The notes: a model not told the origin generated them from the sequence alone. DNA of 64,000 nt from Amblyomma americanum (GCF_052857255.1 NC_135500.1:105967048-106031047); one strand, 5' to 3'. Counted from the first letter of the stretch, positions 12,901 to 27,900 are shown. Numbers and translations are program-made.

Positions 12901-15900
12901 GCGATGAGTCTTTATGAGCACGAGTTAGTAAGACAGTCACTGTCGCTTGACAGACCCCGATAGTGTCGATGTTGACCTGTTTACCTCTGGCCTAGGAGGA
13001 CACAGGCAAAACAACATCGCTGAGTTGTCCGCTTCTTGAGCCGTGCTGGATGCTTAACAGCCTTTCCTTTATTGCGGCATCACGTTTGATTCGAGGTTTA
13101 CGCAAAAACTTTACTCCAATACGTTGCTTTTGGAGGGCACTGCGCAGATTTGTGGGTTGTTGATTTTGGTGTGCAACAAGGACTTCGCGGCTTCTTCAAA
13201 AATGTACGTAATTCCGCGAAAAAGGCACGGACAAACGAGGTGCACATGCGACATGTACAGAGCGCTAGCCTTTCTTTCTTTACTCAGTTTTCTTTCGGTG
13301 GTTGCATTTAAAGAAACAACGCTAACTAAATTCGAAATTCCACACTCCATATACGCGGGTAATGCCAAAAGTAAGGTTTCAAAAACGCTGCGGCCGTAGG
13401 GAATCTCTTTGCGTGGCTGCTCGCCATACTTCCTCGTCTTCCATACAAGCCATGACTCAGCCCGAAAGGAACTGGCAGTCTTGGCACGGCAGCCATTTGA
13501 AATGGAGCGCCCTTTTGTTGTTACCACCAGGAGCGAAGTTCGCGCAGTTATTCGATTTTGGAACGCAAAATGCGTTCAACCAATCGAACTTCATCGCCAG
13601 TTGACGGAAGTGTATGAAGAGTTGTGCATAGATGTTAAAAACGTCCGCAAGCGGGGTAGGTAGTTCGTAGGTGGTCGCATTGAAATTCACGACGAAGAAA
13701 GAAGCGGGAGACCGTCAATATCTGATGAGACACTCGCGAAGGTCGTAAAAATGATGCGGCATGATCGGCGGATCACACTTGACGAACTCTGCATTTTGGT
13801 TCCTGGCGTTTCTAGAAGCAATATTTATAGGATTTTGACAGCAAAGTGGAAATATCGGAACGCGACCATCAACGGCAATGCGTTGACTCCCCCCGGGAAT
13901 TTGTTCGGCGTTATGGAGATGAAAAGGAGACTTTTTGGATTCCATTGTTACGGGTGACAAAACCTGGGCATTCCACTTCATACGTGAGACCAAACAAGGA
14001 ATCACGTGCGCGGCGGCACTCCTCTTCGCCCAAGTCGAAGGCAAAATTCAAGCGAACACAGTCTGCTGGCAATGTCATGGCAACTGTGTTTTGGGATCGA
14101 AAAGGGGTATTCTTGCTATACTTCATGGCTGCTGGCACCACAGTAAAAACGGACAGATATTGTGAGACCCTTGAAAAACTCAGGCGGTCTATTCAAAAGC
14201 GCAGAAGAGGAATGCTGAGCAAGGGCGTGGGTCTTCTGCACGACAACGCTCGCCCCCCTGTTGCCTGCCCAACCGTCACTCTCATGACACAGTTTGGATG
14301 GGACGTCATCAGTCACCCACCCTACAGTCCGGACTTGGCACCAGGTGACTACCATTTGTTTCCAAAGCTAAAAGAACATCTCGCTGGAAGGCGCTTCACA
14401 TATGATGACGAAGTGAAAGATGCCGTCAAACGCTTCCTCAACGGCATGGTGGCGAGCTGGTATGACATGGGCATAAAAAACTGCCCCAGCGTCTGCAAAA
14501 ATGCATAGACCGCCACAGCAATAATGTGAAAAAGTAGAAGAATGGTCTTCCTTTTAAGTTATTTGTAAATTGCCTAAAATAAGCATTTCTTTCGACTTAT
14601 AAAGGAACTGGAGACCTTAATTTTCGGATGACTCTCGTAATTTGATTAGTGTAAGTAATTTCATACAGAGCAGTATGAGGCCTGGCCACACCGGCCAAAC
14701 TTCAATGGAGGTGAAATGAAAAAACTCCTGTCTGCTGCACGATAGGAGCACACGTTAAAGAACCTCAGTTGATCTCTATTATATATACTCAGAGGTGGTC
14801 AAATCTTTAGGGGAATCCCCCAAGGTGGAGTATATTTGTAATAAGGAAGTAATTACTCACTGCCATCCAGCCAAGCGCAGCCATACGGCAACAAACAAAA
14901 GCTAAACAGATTTCTCAGAAACTTGGCAGTTAAAGAAAAATTCGTTCTGGTCTGCGGTTCGAACCAAGGACCACCGCTTCATCGGAGCAGTGGCTATAAT
15001 TGAGCTAACCGGGACGGCAACCTTAAGGTAAGGCGAGAGCGAATCGATCAATAACTCCAAGTGGGAAGAGTGCTGGTCAAATATTGCAAATCGGAGCGCA
15101 GCCGTGTGGCTGCTCTTGGGTGGGTGCCAGTGAGTAATTACTTCTTTATTACAAATTCAGAGTACTTTACTACACGGTGAATCAGAGCTGATATGTCACT
15201 TCGGGACGTTGAACCGCAAATCGCATACATATGTAGACAGTTATGATAGCTTCTCTTTTCCCAGCTCGTTTGATGCGGGGTACATAAATGGTGCCAATGG
15301 GGAAAATTCGAGTATCTTTATAATGCACCGAATGCTTGCGCATATTACGACGCAGTTCTAAGGTTTTCTTAGTAGTGAAGTATGGCGCACTATTAGTCGT
15401 TCATTGCGCTCATAAAGTGAGCGGATCTTCTTAATGTTTATATATAAACTGCACCTTGAATCGTCTTTTTTTTTACCTCTGTTCCCTTCGTTTTCTATGA
15501 GCTAGATTGTCTCCTATGTTTATTTTATGGTTATTACTGCTCAGTCAGGGGACTCACTAGACTGTTCACCATGCTATATAACAAAATAAAAAAACGTTCT
15601 TTTAGTCGCAAAGTTCTGGGTAACTGTCATGTTTGAAAGGTTAATGTGAAACGATGCCTGCAAGTGTCAATCAATGAGCCAGAAACGAAGTCTAAGGTTC
15701 TTCTTTTTCCGAACAAAAACTTCCCGTGACGAAAGCATTTTGTGCTCTTGTGAGGCGGCTTTGAAAGCTCATGCAGCAAAGAAGGCGACAAAGTTGCGAG
15801 CTTGTTGTGACCCTTTGAAATGCAGTGTTAGGTCTCTAACCGTTTTGTTATTAGGCGAAACAGCTGCCTAGGGTATAAAGCGGCTGCTACTTTACAGCCC

Positions 15901-18900
15901 AGGAGAACAGAAAGCCAAGAACAGCATGCTCGACACTAGTTAATGGTCCTCATGTTTATGGTCATCATGTGAATGCAAAATTCGGAAAAAAATTTCATGC
16001 ACTGAGACCTACGCTATCTCAGAACTATGTTTTTTTTTATAATTTAATGTGGAATGTGGCCATAAATAACCATGGTAATGTTGTGCCCCTGAACGTAAGT
16101 TGAATGTCTGAATCAAAAATGCATTCGTTTACATCTTCCTGAAAATTATTTCGTACGAAAGGCGCAGCACTTGCTTTCTACCTTCCTAGTACCTTGGTTA
16201 ATCAGTGCACTTTTTACCCTGTGACAAACCGCACTGTCATATAGCTTCCAACCAGCCACTAAGCAATCGTACTGACCTTCGGAGGTGCCCAGCGTGTGGT
16301 CTTTTTCGAGATTGCTGTACAAAGAAGCAGTGCGTCCCTTCTGTCGGTACCACTGAGCGTAGCTTGGTCCTCTATTGTTGTGCCAGTTGCACATGTCCTC
16401 TTCAAAGGAGCAGCTTCCTGGTGGAGGGCAGGCTGCATCACCAAGGGTGATGTCGTCTACAGCAACTGCGGTGCCAGGCTCCCCCGAAGCCGATGCCTCG
16501 AATACCGTCTGCACGTTGTAAGAATTAGGCATGACAGACGCTACTTGTAGTCGCGAAGTCTGTATAATATATGTTAATTAAAAGAACACGAAAACAATTG
16601 AGCGTTAGCGTGCCTCCAGGTTTTAACCCACACAAATGCTCTGAGGATTTTTCTACTGAAATATTTCCGGCCACGCATCCAGTAGGCGAAGCAAGCGTTT
16701 GTGCACATTTATTTGTTGTGCTCTCCCGTAGCACAACGGTGAACTGTAAGCGTAGCCCTCCTCGGCAAAAAATGATTGCTTGAAGCCGAAGTTGCGAATG
16801 CTTCCGGAGTGACACGCCCGTAGCTCGAGCACGTTTGTGCAAGTTCGTGAAACGGCTCCATTATTAGAACGCGGGAGCTTGCGGGCGATCAGGGAATTCT
16901 TACTCGACATTATGTAGGCGAGCAGTACGTCTGAAACTGATCACTGCGTCGCTGTACGCTAACGGACACAATACAGGCACCGGTGATTTGGAGTAATAAT
17001 ATTTCTGGCACACCTTGCGCAATAAAGTAAGTTTCTAAAAGTAAGAACACCTATCTGTTATGCTCAAATGTATCAAGGTACCAACTTCACGGTTTCGTCT
17101 GAAGTTAACGTGGCATGGTCTGTTGAGTTGTCACGGGTTCAATTCACCCTTGTTAGTAAATCATTGTCAGGTTGGGTGACTGAAGAGTCGTGCCAAGCCG
17201 CCGCAACAGTATCTAGGGGTGGGTGAATTGACTCACTTAACGCAACCGGACGATTGCAATCAGGGCTTTAGATTAATGCAGTATATGTATTACAAGGGAA
17301 GAAGACGAACAGAAACTTCAATTGTACAGTCGTCCGCACACTTGCCTAGAGCACTCGAGCGGCTTGATATGTTGTGCATATATGAGCATAGCCGCTGCCT
17401 AGCGGGCCCGATACAGGTTTTAAAAAACATTAGTAGTTGAACACGATCTATAGGAATGCCCATGCCCGATAATTAAAGTTTCTAGCTCTGGGCCACCCGT
17501 AAATGTCGCAAGTGTACTCCCCGCTGAGACGTTCGAGCGCTCTTAGACAGATGTGTTTAAGAGTGCACTGACGCTACCTCGTTTCCGAGAGAGTGGCACT
17601 GGGCGTTACTTTGGGGGCTTGTTTTTACATGATCGCCCTGCCCCGTTTGACGCTTTACATTGCTGCAGAAAGGCTGTTTCTTATTCCAAGATATGAAGTC
17701 AACAATGCGCACGCGTGGTTGTCGAGCCTAGGTGACCGTGCTCAGCCTGTCTGACCTCCCTCCTGTTACATTCATGCATACAAGGTTCTAGAAGCAGACA
17801 GAGAGGATGTCAAACGGTAGATCTCGCTAAACTTTTGTCGAATCACTTCTTTAAAAAGTGGAAAGCGCTGCCTCCAAAATGCGAGTACCATAGCTAGAAA
17901 CACTAAATCCACTCACGACAGCGTTTCCCTTGTGCCCGATCAAGTTGACAGCTGCCGAGTACCAGTCGTTCAATCGAAGATTAGCTGCAGTTTCAAACCA
18001 AATAGATTCTTCCTCCTGGCTGTCCTCTGGCACACGAGTTACGTTTAGTCTCTCGGCAGCCGTGCCGGCCATGAAGAACCAGAAGCGAAGGCACTTGTTC
18101 TGCGACGGGTCATACCAGCCCCGAGGGCTGACCATGCGGCCACTAGGAGGCTGGGCCAAGGCGAAGCGGCCTGTGTGCGAAAGGAAACAAAAGTCAGCGT
18201 AAAAAAAAACAAAAGGCCACGAATGTTTTTCTTCAAGGCATTAAATACATAATAACGTCACCTGATGGGGCCCGAGTGGTATGGTCTCCTTGCGGCAAAC
18301 TGACGCTGCTGCTTTCCGCAGTAACCCAGTTGTGGAGTTCCCACCCACAAGCGTCTTTCTCGAAAGTACACCCTGTTAACAACAGCCACGAAAGAGGGTA
18401 TTGTTATTATAGCAAAACGTATGAACACCAAGAAGCACATAAGTGCATTGGGCCATTTTGAAAAAAATAACTGAGGTTGGTCAATGCAAAAAAAAAGCTA
18501 ATTTCGTTCAGCTGGAAACTGAAATCTACTTAGAGCCTACGTATTGCTTATGTTTACTGTTTCATAGGGCAGTGCTATGAGAACACGGAAGTGGTTAGAT
18601 ATTTCTTTCAAAACTCTTCAGGCAATGGCGTGGCGCCAGAAATCCTCGCAAATTTCTGCACAGTTTACAAAAGGACGTGATAAAACCGTCAAGCACCTAC
18701 ATAAAAAAAAAACTACTCTTACAGAACATGCCTCTCCAACCCTGCAGCTATATCAAACGTTTTTACCGTATAGGATAATCAGACGCGAAATTATTTCATG
18801 TGGCGAATGCTGAAGGAAAAAGTATAAGTGTAGCTCTTCGGAAGAACCAATATGGGATTTCATTCTCGTGGTTAACACGGTACCTTTGTGCTGAAAGTTT

Positions 18901-21900
18901 TGCTCAAGTAATTCGCGGCTTAACTCCTACGCACAAAATTATGAGAGAAGTCTGATGTGTAGCATTATCCTGCGAATTCGATGCGTTAAATCAGTCATGG
19001 CCATATTATCGCGAAACGGTGACGTTACACTGAGAGACGCAAGTGCACTTCTGCCCAGCTTTGAGCGTGCTTGGAATCAGGAAAGAAGGAAGGAACGATA
19101 TCCGGAAGACAAAGCGTAAAATTCGAATCCAGATGACGGCACTTCTGACAAAACCATATAACACATAAGACTGGTGAAGATTCGTGGAAGCACTGCCCTT
19201 CAATATTCAAACCATACCTTGGCTTGTTTTTTAAAATTGCCTTATTGTCACTTAATGAGAGTACAGAAAAGCTAATTTGCGAATTCTTAATAACACAGGA
19301 GTTCATCTTGATGTATATTGCAAAAATATTTGAAATTAAAACTGTGTTTCAAGGCACAAAACAAAAACCCCCGTAAGAAAAGTGTAATCTAAATTATTCA
19401 TTGTTTATTTTAGAAGCAGACGAAAAGTGCGCAACCATGGCCTCAAGCTAACTGTCTCAAATTAACCGTTTTTTTTATTTTCCGACAGGATGCAGTTCTG
19501 CCCTATGAAGATTTTCGTGATGGGCTCTTCAAGTACTGTTGTTGCAGCAAAAAAAAAATGCGGCTTTCGTGGTCATACATAACGTCTGGTACTTTAGCAC
19601 CAGTCCGATCGATTTTGTGCCTTGTAGTCCACAACTTAGTGATTGGTGTTTGTTTTCAGTGCCGATGGTAACATAATGTGCCCAGAGAAGGTCACCAGTT
19701 TGGTGAGGAATCGCCCTGACTCTGGTAATGAGTTTTACGTACTGTTTTAACAGCGCTTTGTCTTCTCTTTTGTTTCTTCGTCCTTTTTGCGCGAGCCTCC
19801 GGAAGCGTTGTGCGCTTCTTTATGCTTCCGAACCGAATAATCCTCCAAAACGTCTTAATGTAATATTCCTTAGGCGTCATGCCTGTCTTTTTTTCTGGTT
19901 ATTGGTGATCCGCGTTATAATATTCAAAACCCTTCATAAAGCCAACCGTGTTGACGTAAGTTAGCACTATTCCAATGTTTAGCAAAGGTTTTCTTTATTC
20001 CTTAGCTTCTCGTCAAGCAACGTTTGATCTCTGCAGCGTGAGATAGAGGATCTCATATTTCTACATTATAGTTATGCCAACTATAATGCTCAAACCTTTT
20101 CCTGAGCCGCAGGGCCCATCCTTCAGCGTAAAGTTGTCAATGGCTATTATGCCACTTGTGAATGGATTCAGGACTGCCTCGAACATGAGCTGGAAATAAA
20201 GTAGAGAAAATGAAAGACCCCCACTTCTTCACAGGCAGGTCAGTAAATGCATTGCGCAAGTCAATGAGAGCTTATTCCTCAAAGTACAATAAAAAAAAAC
20301 AGTGGTCGTACTATTAGCTAATAAAACCTTGCTGCTATTACCACAAAAGTTTGAAAGAGGTTGCGGATGCGTCTGGGAGCTTGCTGAGATTATAAAATTA
20401 CAAGGGAAATGGCTCAAAGGCCGCCGCGGTGACTCAGTGGTTACGGCGCTCGCCTGCCGACGCGAAAGGCGCGGCTTCGATCCCTGCCGCGGCGGTCGAA
20501 TTTAGATGTAGGCGAAATTCTGGACACCCGTGTTCTGTGCGATGTAAGTGCAAGTTAAAGAACCCCAGGTGGTCGAAATTTCAGGAGGCCTTCACTACGG
20601 CGTCCCTCATAGCCTGAGCCACTTTGGGACTTTAAACACCTATAAAACAAAACCAGATGGCTCAAAGCTTCATTTCAAGCATTTGCGCAATGCTATTTAG
20701 ATAATTCAGCAGAGTGCTAAGTTTTAGGGTATAAAATAGAAATCCACGAACATGCAGGCGTTATTCATTGCCCTCCACAAATTCTTTTCTTGTTTTTACA
20801 GGCATATCATCTTGTGCACCTCTGTTTTATCACCGCACCCTGGAGTGGTATCCGTCAGTTAATAACAGCGCCTCATTGGGCTAGTTGCTGAATTGAAACG
20901 ATTGAAAAAAAATGCAGGTATAAATAACAAAAGAAAGAGTCGACAAATTGCTGTGCCGTCTCTTTCGACAAAGACGTCCCTTTCTGGTCCCGTTTCTAAA
21001 CATTGCTTTCTGCCATGTCATACACTTCAACCTACCCTTTCATTTTTTAACCACCAAGTGCGGTTGATGGACATAGCGAACAGCCCTTGGCTTTGCTTCT
21101 GCTTTTTATTGTTGGTGGGTTGTGTATAGTGAAAGTTATCCTGCACGTTAATGCGGCCGAATAGGCGATTCGCTTCAAAATTCGTGCTAGAACGTTTCTC
21201 TACATGCTTCAAGAGCTGATCGGGACGCACAATATTTGTTTATTCCTTTTGGCAAAGCCTTCGCAGCCATTACATCTGACAGTTTCAGTACCCCAAAGAG
21301 AATTTGAGGGAAACCCTTTAAGCTATACTATTTTTTACTCAACATTCTGCAGTTATTGGCATCCACAACCCTCACTAAAATTGATGAATGCGGGTGCGAG
21401 GGAAAAACACTACTTGAGCACCGTCACGCAAGCCAGTCACCTGGAATGTCGGCATGTGTAGCAGGTCAGGCATGCTCTATCCACTGTGCTAATAGCAGGC
21501 GAATGGTTCGCAAGAGAGCGCTGCACTACATTCATTCTTGAGAACACGCATCCCGTAAAATGTTTAGTGTGCAAGCACTAATCCAATGGGTACCAACTCC
21601 AAACGAAATCCTCGGTTGTCTGTTCGCAGCTGGACTAGTGCGACCGCTCCGTCTCACTTGCCCGCTCATTGTCGTCTGCTAAGCGGCACTAATCCTGTGG
21701 TTGTGACCCGAGCAAAATCGTCTCTCGCGTGTCCGCAGCTGGCCTAGAGCGAGCGCATCTTCCCACGGCGCTGCCCGCTCAGCGTCGTCCTCTACGTCGC
21801 ATAAATCTGTGCTTTAGCATTGATTTGAATGTAGTAAACATTCTCTATAGTTTTTATTGTGACTGAGTGGTCGCACTAACAGAAAGCATGCCCAACTGCA

Positions 21901-24900
21901 CGCTTGTGCCCAAGTTCTGATTGTCTTCATTCTCACAGAATTTTTATCCTGACTGTCACGCCCAAAGTAGCGATGGCTCTCGCATACAATTTCGATGTTT
22001 CTCGCCCGTTATGTTTCTTGATGAGTAAAAACAACGATGACAACTAATAAACTCAATTACGAAAAGATAATTACACTTCCATTGCCCTAGTGCAAGCTGC
22101 GACAAGAAGCGTAGGCGTGTTGCTAGCAATAACCAGATTTCATCGCATGAAAATGAGTTCAATAAAAACGTACTGAGAGTTAGCTCCAAAACGTACGTCA
22201 GCTATATCTTCACAAGGTTTTTCAGAGCAGCAGCTAACATTCCCAATAATTATGGACAAAATTATTTTTAAACGGGCAAAAAACCTATGAGCGCAGTTTT
22301 TCATAATTATAAGATCTTACTATATTAACCAATATATTCACAGATATTCCATCGGCAGGGTTGAACTTTATTGATCTTAACATTTTTACTGTCGTAAAAA
22401 GCTTTCCCCACTGGTTTTCTACGGCAGTCTTAACTGCTTCATGCGAGCGATGAAAACACTGTAAAAAATATTTTGCTACTTATCGAAAGAATGAGTCACT
22501 GCCTTCAATATTTCTACACCAGTACCCCACAATTTTCTAATATTCAAAAATTTTTGTCCAGAATGCTGGACATGTAGCCCCTCTCTGCGTTGAGTGTCAC
22601 TGAAGGCAGCGATGGTTTATGGTTTATAGGGATTTAACGTCCCAAACCGGCTCAGGCTATGAGGGGCGCAGTAGTGAAGGTCTCTAGAAATTTCTACCAC
22701 CTGGGGTTCTTTAACGTGCCCTGACATCGCACAACGCACGTGCCTATAGAATTTCGCCTCTATCGAAATTCTACCGCCGCGGCTGGTATGATGTAACCAA
22801 AGCAGTGATGGGTAGGGTTACTTTTACGTGAAATGAAAACGGAAAATAGGAATGGAAAGGAATAATATCCGTGCAGCAAAAGATTGTCACTGCAAAATAC
22901 AAAGTGTTCTATCTCTAAGAGCAAGAACTCATAGCAACATATTCAAAATTTGAGAACCGTGAACTCTGAAGGTACACATTAAGCCCCTGTGACCCCACAA
23001 ACATCACATCTAAAATTATACTAACATAGTTCGGGTGCTCAGTCTAAAGGAGAAATTTGTCGATTACCACGAATCGTGCAGCTTAAGGAAAAGATGCTAC
23101 ACGGGGATTCAAGCCATACCAGTCACCTCTGTTGTATGCTGAAGACCTGCCATTACCTGAAGACAAGCTCGTGAAAAGTCTTCATGAAAATACCCCAGAA
23201 AAATTGGCAGTCGTAAAACCAGGTTATATGTGTCACTCAAGTCATAGTGAAAGACGAGATAGCTTGTATCCCGGGCCGTATAAGTAGCCATTACTGAAGG
23301 CACGTTTGAGAATCGGTACAAAGCTTTCAAATGCTGAAAAATTAAGAACTTCACGAATATAAAATTCTAGCTCCCATGCAGAGTTCCACTGCCGGCTGTT
23401 CTTGGAAATGCTATCTCTGGAGAGTAAACAAGCCTTCCACCTGGTGCGGTTCATCGCTGCGCAGCTGCACTTGCCCCTGCTGCCACTCCTTGCCCTGCGG
23501 TGCAGTACGGCTCCAGAGTAATGTAGTCGAAGCATTACCGACGCGCTGAAGCAGGTTCAGGTCTCCACGGTTTGGATGCCACATGTTGTACCTGCCGGAG
23601 AAAATAGTCTTGCAAGACGCACTGGGTGACAAGCGTACCTTCCTTTCAGTGTTAGCCGCCCAGCGCATCACGATTGTTGAATGACAGAGCATTCATTAAA
23701 GGTCCATTGAACCAGACATACACGCTGCAAGAAAACAGCGTGTGAAATTTCCGCACGTTCCCGTAACACTTTATCGTCAACGTGGATAGAATACATCAGC
23801 AAAAGAGCATACATCAGCAAAAGACCTTAATATATTTGCACAAAAAATAAATGTAGGAGAAATGATTAAGACGGTTTGAAAGAATGCTCTCCTCAGACTG
23901 GAAGCCCTACTAACAATGTCATTTATGGGAAGGAATTTTATAAAATGAGGCTTAGACGCGTGTGCGAGATGCTTAGAGCGCGAAAGGCTTAGACGTTAGT
24001 GCTCTTTAAGGCGTTTCAATGACTTAGCAAGGAGCATCGCAGAAAATCTGCGTTCGAAATTATAAGTGGGAAAAATCCAGGCGTTTTTGCATAAGCAAGC
24101 CGAGCAGGACACATATCTTTATGGTCAATAAAGAAGTAGCAAAAATATGTCATGGTTTCTTAATGACATAGGCTGCAATTAGTGTGCTAACCTTTCCCAC
24201 TTCACCGCTCACTCACTAACCAGTGTAGTCAGAAAAACTGCCATTAAGTAACAGTAAAAATAGAAACCCGCCATGAGTCCTTAATAGGGTCGTGGTAGGT
24301 GGCTATATCCAGAATGGCGATTTGCGGAAGTATAACTTTCTCACTTTTTTAGTGCCGCTTCTTTTCGTTCCTAATGCTGGTGTGGACTTAAGAAGCAGTA
24401 ACGTCAATAAAATTTCATTTCACGACCTTTTTGTCTAACAAAAGACATCGAAATGTAGGTTTCATGTTCATGACACTATTTCATATTGCCCCAGGTGATT
24501 TTCACAAGCAGTTATTCTTGCGCCCAAAAAAAACTTCGACGAAAAAGGTCTACACTTGCCAGAAAGTAAAGCAGCGGCCGTCATCCGGAGTGGGGCCAAT
24601 CCGGATGGAGACAAGGTGGGCAGTCTTCCTTGTGAGCAGCGTGTTCTGGGAGTACATATAAACCCCTGCATGAAAAAACATTGAAATGGCGTCTGTCAAA
24701 AAATTTACGGAGGCTTCACTGCAGTATTGAAGACTTTCTGCGTGTCTTCTTTCAGACAGCTTTGTCTTACACAGTGGCATAGAATGGGTGCTGAGAATAC
24801 CAAACTTGTTGAAGGATTTCTACGACTAATTAAGCGGCATTTGCTTTTGAAGGAGACGAAACAGAAAAGATCTGGATGGACACAGAGCACCTGCGCAACA

Positions 24901-27900
24901 AAGCAACATTACAAATTCAGTGGCAGAGGAAAGTAACGTCGATTTGAACCATTAAACGAAGTGGTATACCTCTGCGTGGCGCTTCGTGCTCAGGAACAAA
25001 ACATAAAATAAGGTCTTTGTGTTTACGGTTGTGAAGAAGAAAGGGTGTAAATTTCTAATTTAGATTATTCCGTCTCTACAAAGCCTATCAAAACATTATT
25101 GCTCAACCCGTCTCTGAATTCGACTCAATCCTCTTCTCCAAAACGTAGCGGTGATAGCAGAGTTAAATTTGTAGCGAGAACAAGACGCGAAGTTGGGAGA
25201 CGATGTGTTGCTTGCGAGGCCGCATGTCAGTGGGAAATGGACTAGAGAATTTCGCTTTACAGAAACTGCCTCAGGTAAAGCTGCTTATTTTTTTACTGTC
25301 ATGGCACATTTAGAAAAGAAAAAAATCTTCGGGTGGACACCCATTGGAAGCTATATAACTGATTACAGGCACTTTCCGGTGCAAATCTTGAATATTTTCT
25401 ACTCATGCTTTCTCTCTTCTCTGGACACAATAACGCTTCAACTGCTAGTGCAACCATCAGTTGCGGCAGCATCGAATTTTGCCAATTTCAGCTGCAAGAA
25501 AGCCATTTGAAGCCAGCTATGCTTTTGGAAGCGACACAAGAATGGCCTCCTAGGCATGGAAGTGGATGCCATCTGGTCTTTTTGAAGAAGACTAAAAGAT
25601 ACGGGATATCTTGCAGTGGATTACAAATACAAAATTACAAAAAGCTACACTATTAAAAAATGGTGAAACTGCTCTAAAAAAAAGCCTTGGCTACTTCTCA
25701 GTATGAGCCTGCATACCAGTCACTTTTCCTGGTTCTAAACAATTCTGAGTGCATTTAAAGCCTCATTCTCGAATACTATTCGGAATGATGGATTTCCTAA
25801 CATGCTTGCATGGGCCAGTTCCGAAGAGAAGAAAAATCGCAAGCTTCATAAATTAACTATAAAAGTGGCAGAGGTAATGCGTTCAAAACGTTGGATGTAA
25901 TGAAAACCTAAATGGGAAAAACAAAAAGCTAGAAAAACTATTCTAGTATGTAGGAAATGTTAGGTGTTATACAGGAATAGTAATAACTTCAAGCTTAACC
26001 GGGCTCCATGAAAGGGACGTACATTGTAGTACGAGTGGGACTTTCATGCATTAGAACTGGTGACACTATCTAAATGCGGACTCAAGCTGGTAGCGCAACC
26101 GAACCACCCCGACCCGCAAAGCCCAGTGGGGAGTGCACAAGCGTACATTTGCTGATTGCATGCCTGCCTTGAGCGAATTGTTATCGCGGCGCCAGTGGCT
26201 TTGAGCACGCACGGGAGTTTTCATTATCGCCGATGATTATGTGCGGAAAGGTCACGCCGCTTACCACCAGCGGTGTCCTCGCACCTAAACATGGTCTACA
26301 GTGCGCACGTTGGCTTGTTGCCATTGCCATTGCGTTCAACACCCTGCTTATTTTCTCCTGCGCTTTTCGCTACTGGAAACCGGTTAAATTTTATGGTATC
26401 TAAAAAACTATGGCTTTAAGTACAGCTGGAAGCAATATAAGAGGGAACACGAGAGCACGTGGCCACCGCACTTCGCAGACAGCTGTCACCGACAGCAGCG
26501 AAAATCGGCGGCAAAGGTGCCCAGTAAGCATGCGCAGAAAGCATGGCCGGCTGCTGCTGTTGTTTTCCTCTGTTGGAGGCGCATGGCCCTGGTGCCACCC
26601 ATTCTCGTCTTCTGTCGGCGACAGCGCTTTGAGAAGCAGGGAGGCCTCTCGCTCCCGTGTTCCCTCTCATAGTGCGTCCAGCTGTACCTTCACCCGCGCA
26701 TCGGAGTGCATCAGCGCCTTCATCCGATCCGCTTTCCTTTATATTGAAACAGTACTGTAACTGGCTATTCGGAGCATCTTCTTGTGTCCGCGAAACAGCA
26801 AGATATCTGCCGCGTTATCACTACATCTAAATCGACGACAGAAACCAAAATCGCACTCATGGCTGCACAGGGCAAGGGGGGCTCGCTGCGTAGTGAGTCG
26901 CTCCTGACAGATGATGGGTCCCCGGATCTGATTCCAACTCGCCCACTGAAGCTCGAGTTGGTTTGCTGCGCAACAGAACGTTCTCAGGATAGCCTATTGG
27001 TGCTATCGGATACTCCATAGGTGCACATCACTGGAAGATAATTTTTGCCATCAATGAATGTGAAACATGTACACCCAACCTTTATACTATGAGCTTTGCT
27101 GTAACCAAACAATCTTCAACTATCGATTCATTGACTGATTTTTGCCCGTGCGATGCGATTAATGCGTGAATACTAAAATTGTCTTGCTCACTGCGCTTGT
27201 GTACGTTGTCTACCTATGCGCGCGAAGAAATAGTGTTCTCCGAAATTCGCCCCTTTCTCGGTTCTGTGCTCGTTAAGTTCTGTCGACTGTGAGCAGCGCA
27301 CCACGCTATAGATGTCCCACTACCTCACAGCGCTTCTGAGCCGATTTGTTTAGCTCCACTGCGTACCATTGCCTGATGCACTGTCTGGGGGCTGCCACCT
27401 GAAACTTGAATTTCCGGTGTCATTGGCGCCGATGTGGAGAACCCAGTCGACGTCGGCATCTCTGCGCTCAGGAAACCACCCACAGTCCTTCGGGTTCGAA
27501 AAGTCGCAGCTGACTTGAAGGCGCGCTTCCCCTGGAAAGCGGGCAATATTTAGCTGTAGTCTTCAAGTCTGTTCTCCTTAAGTGTTTAGCGCAACTTTTT
27601 CTTGGGCAGGCGGATCTTGAATTCAATAACCATGAACTGGACTGTCCCGCGGTAGTCCCATTCATGCACCAGTCTTAGTTAAAACACAACACCGACCTAA
27701 CGGTGCGTCATTTTGCTGCCCAATGCCAAAACAAAAGGTGATATCACCAGTCACTTAGAGAAAGCCTAAATCACATACTGCTCTTCCTCTTCAAAGCCCG
27801 GTTCTTCTTTTACACTTCTGACAGCACGCTGGCACTGGCACTGTCAATTCAAACGTCATTTAAGCAGCCAGTGGTCCTATTGACTGATGTTAAGTGATGT

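Noticed and set aside
21600..21800. Weak internal direct repeat (GCAGCTGG.CTAG blocks)
   Set aside because: Similarity is too low and too short to tell from chance.
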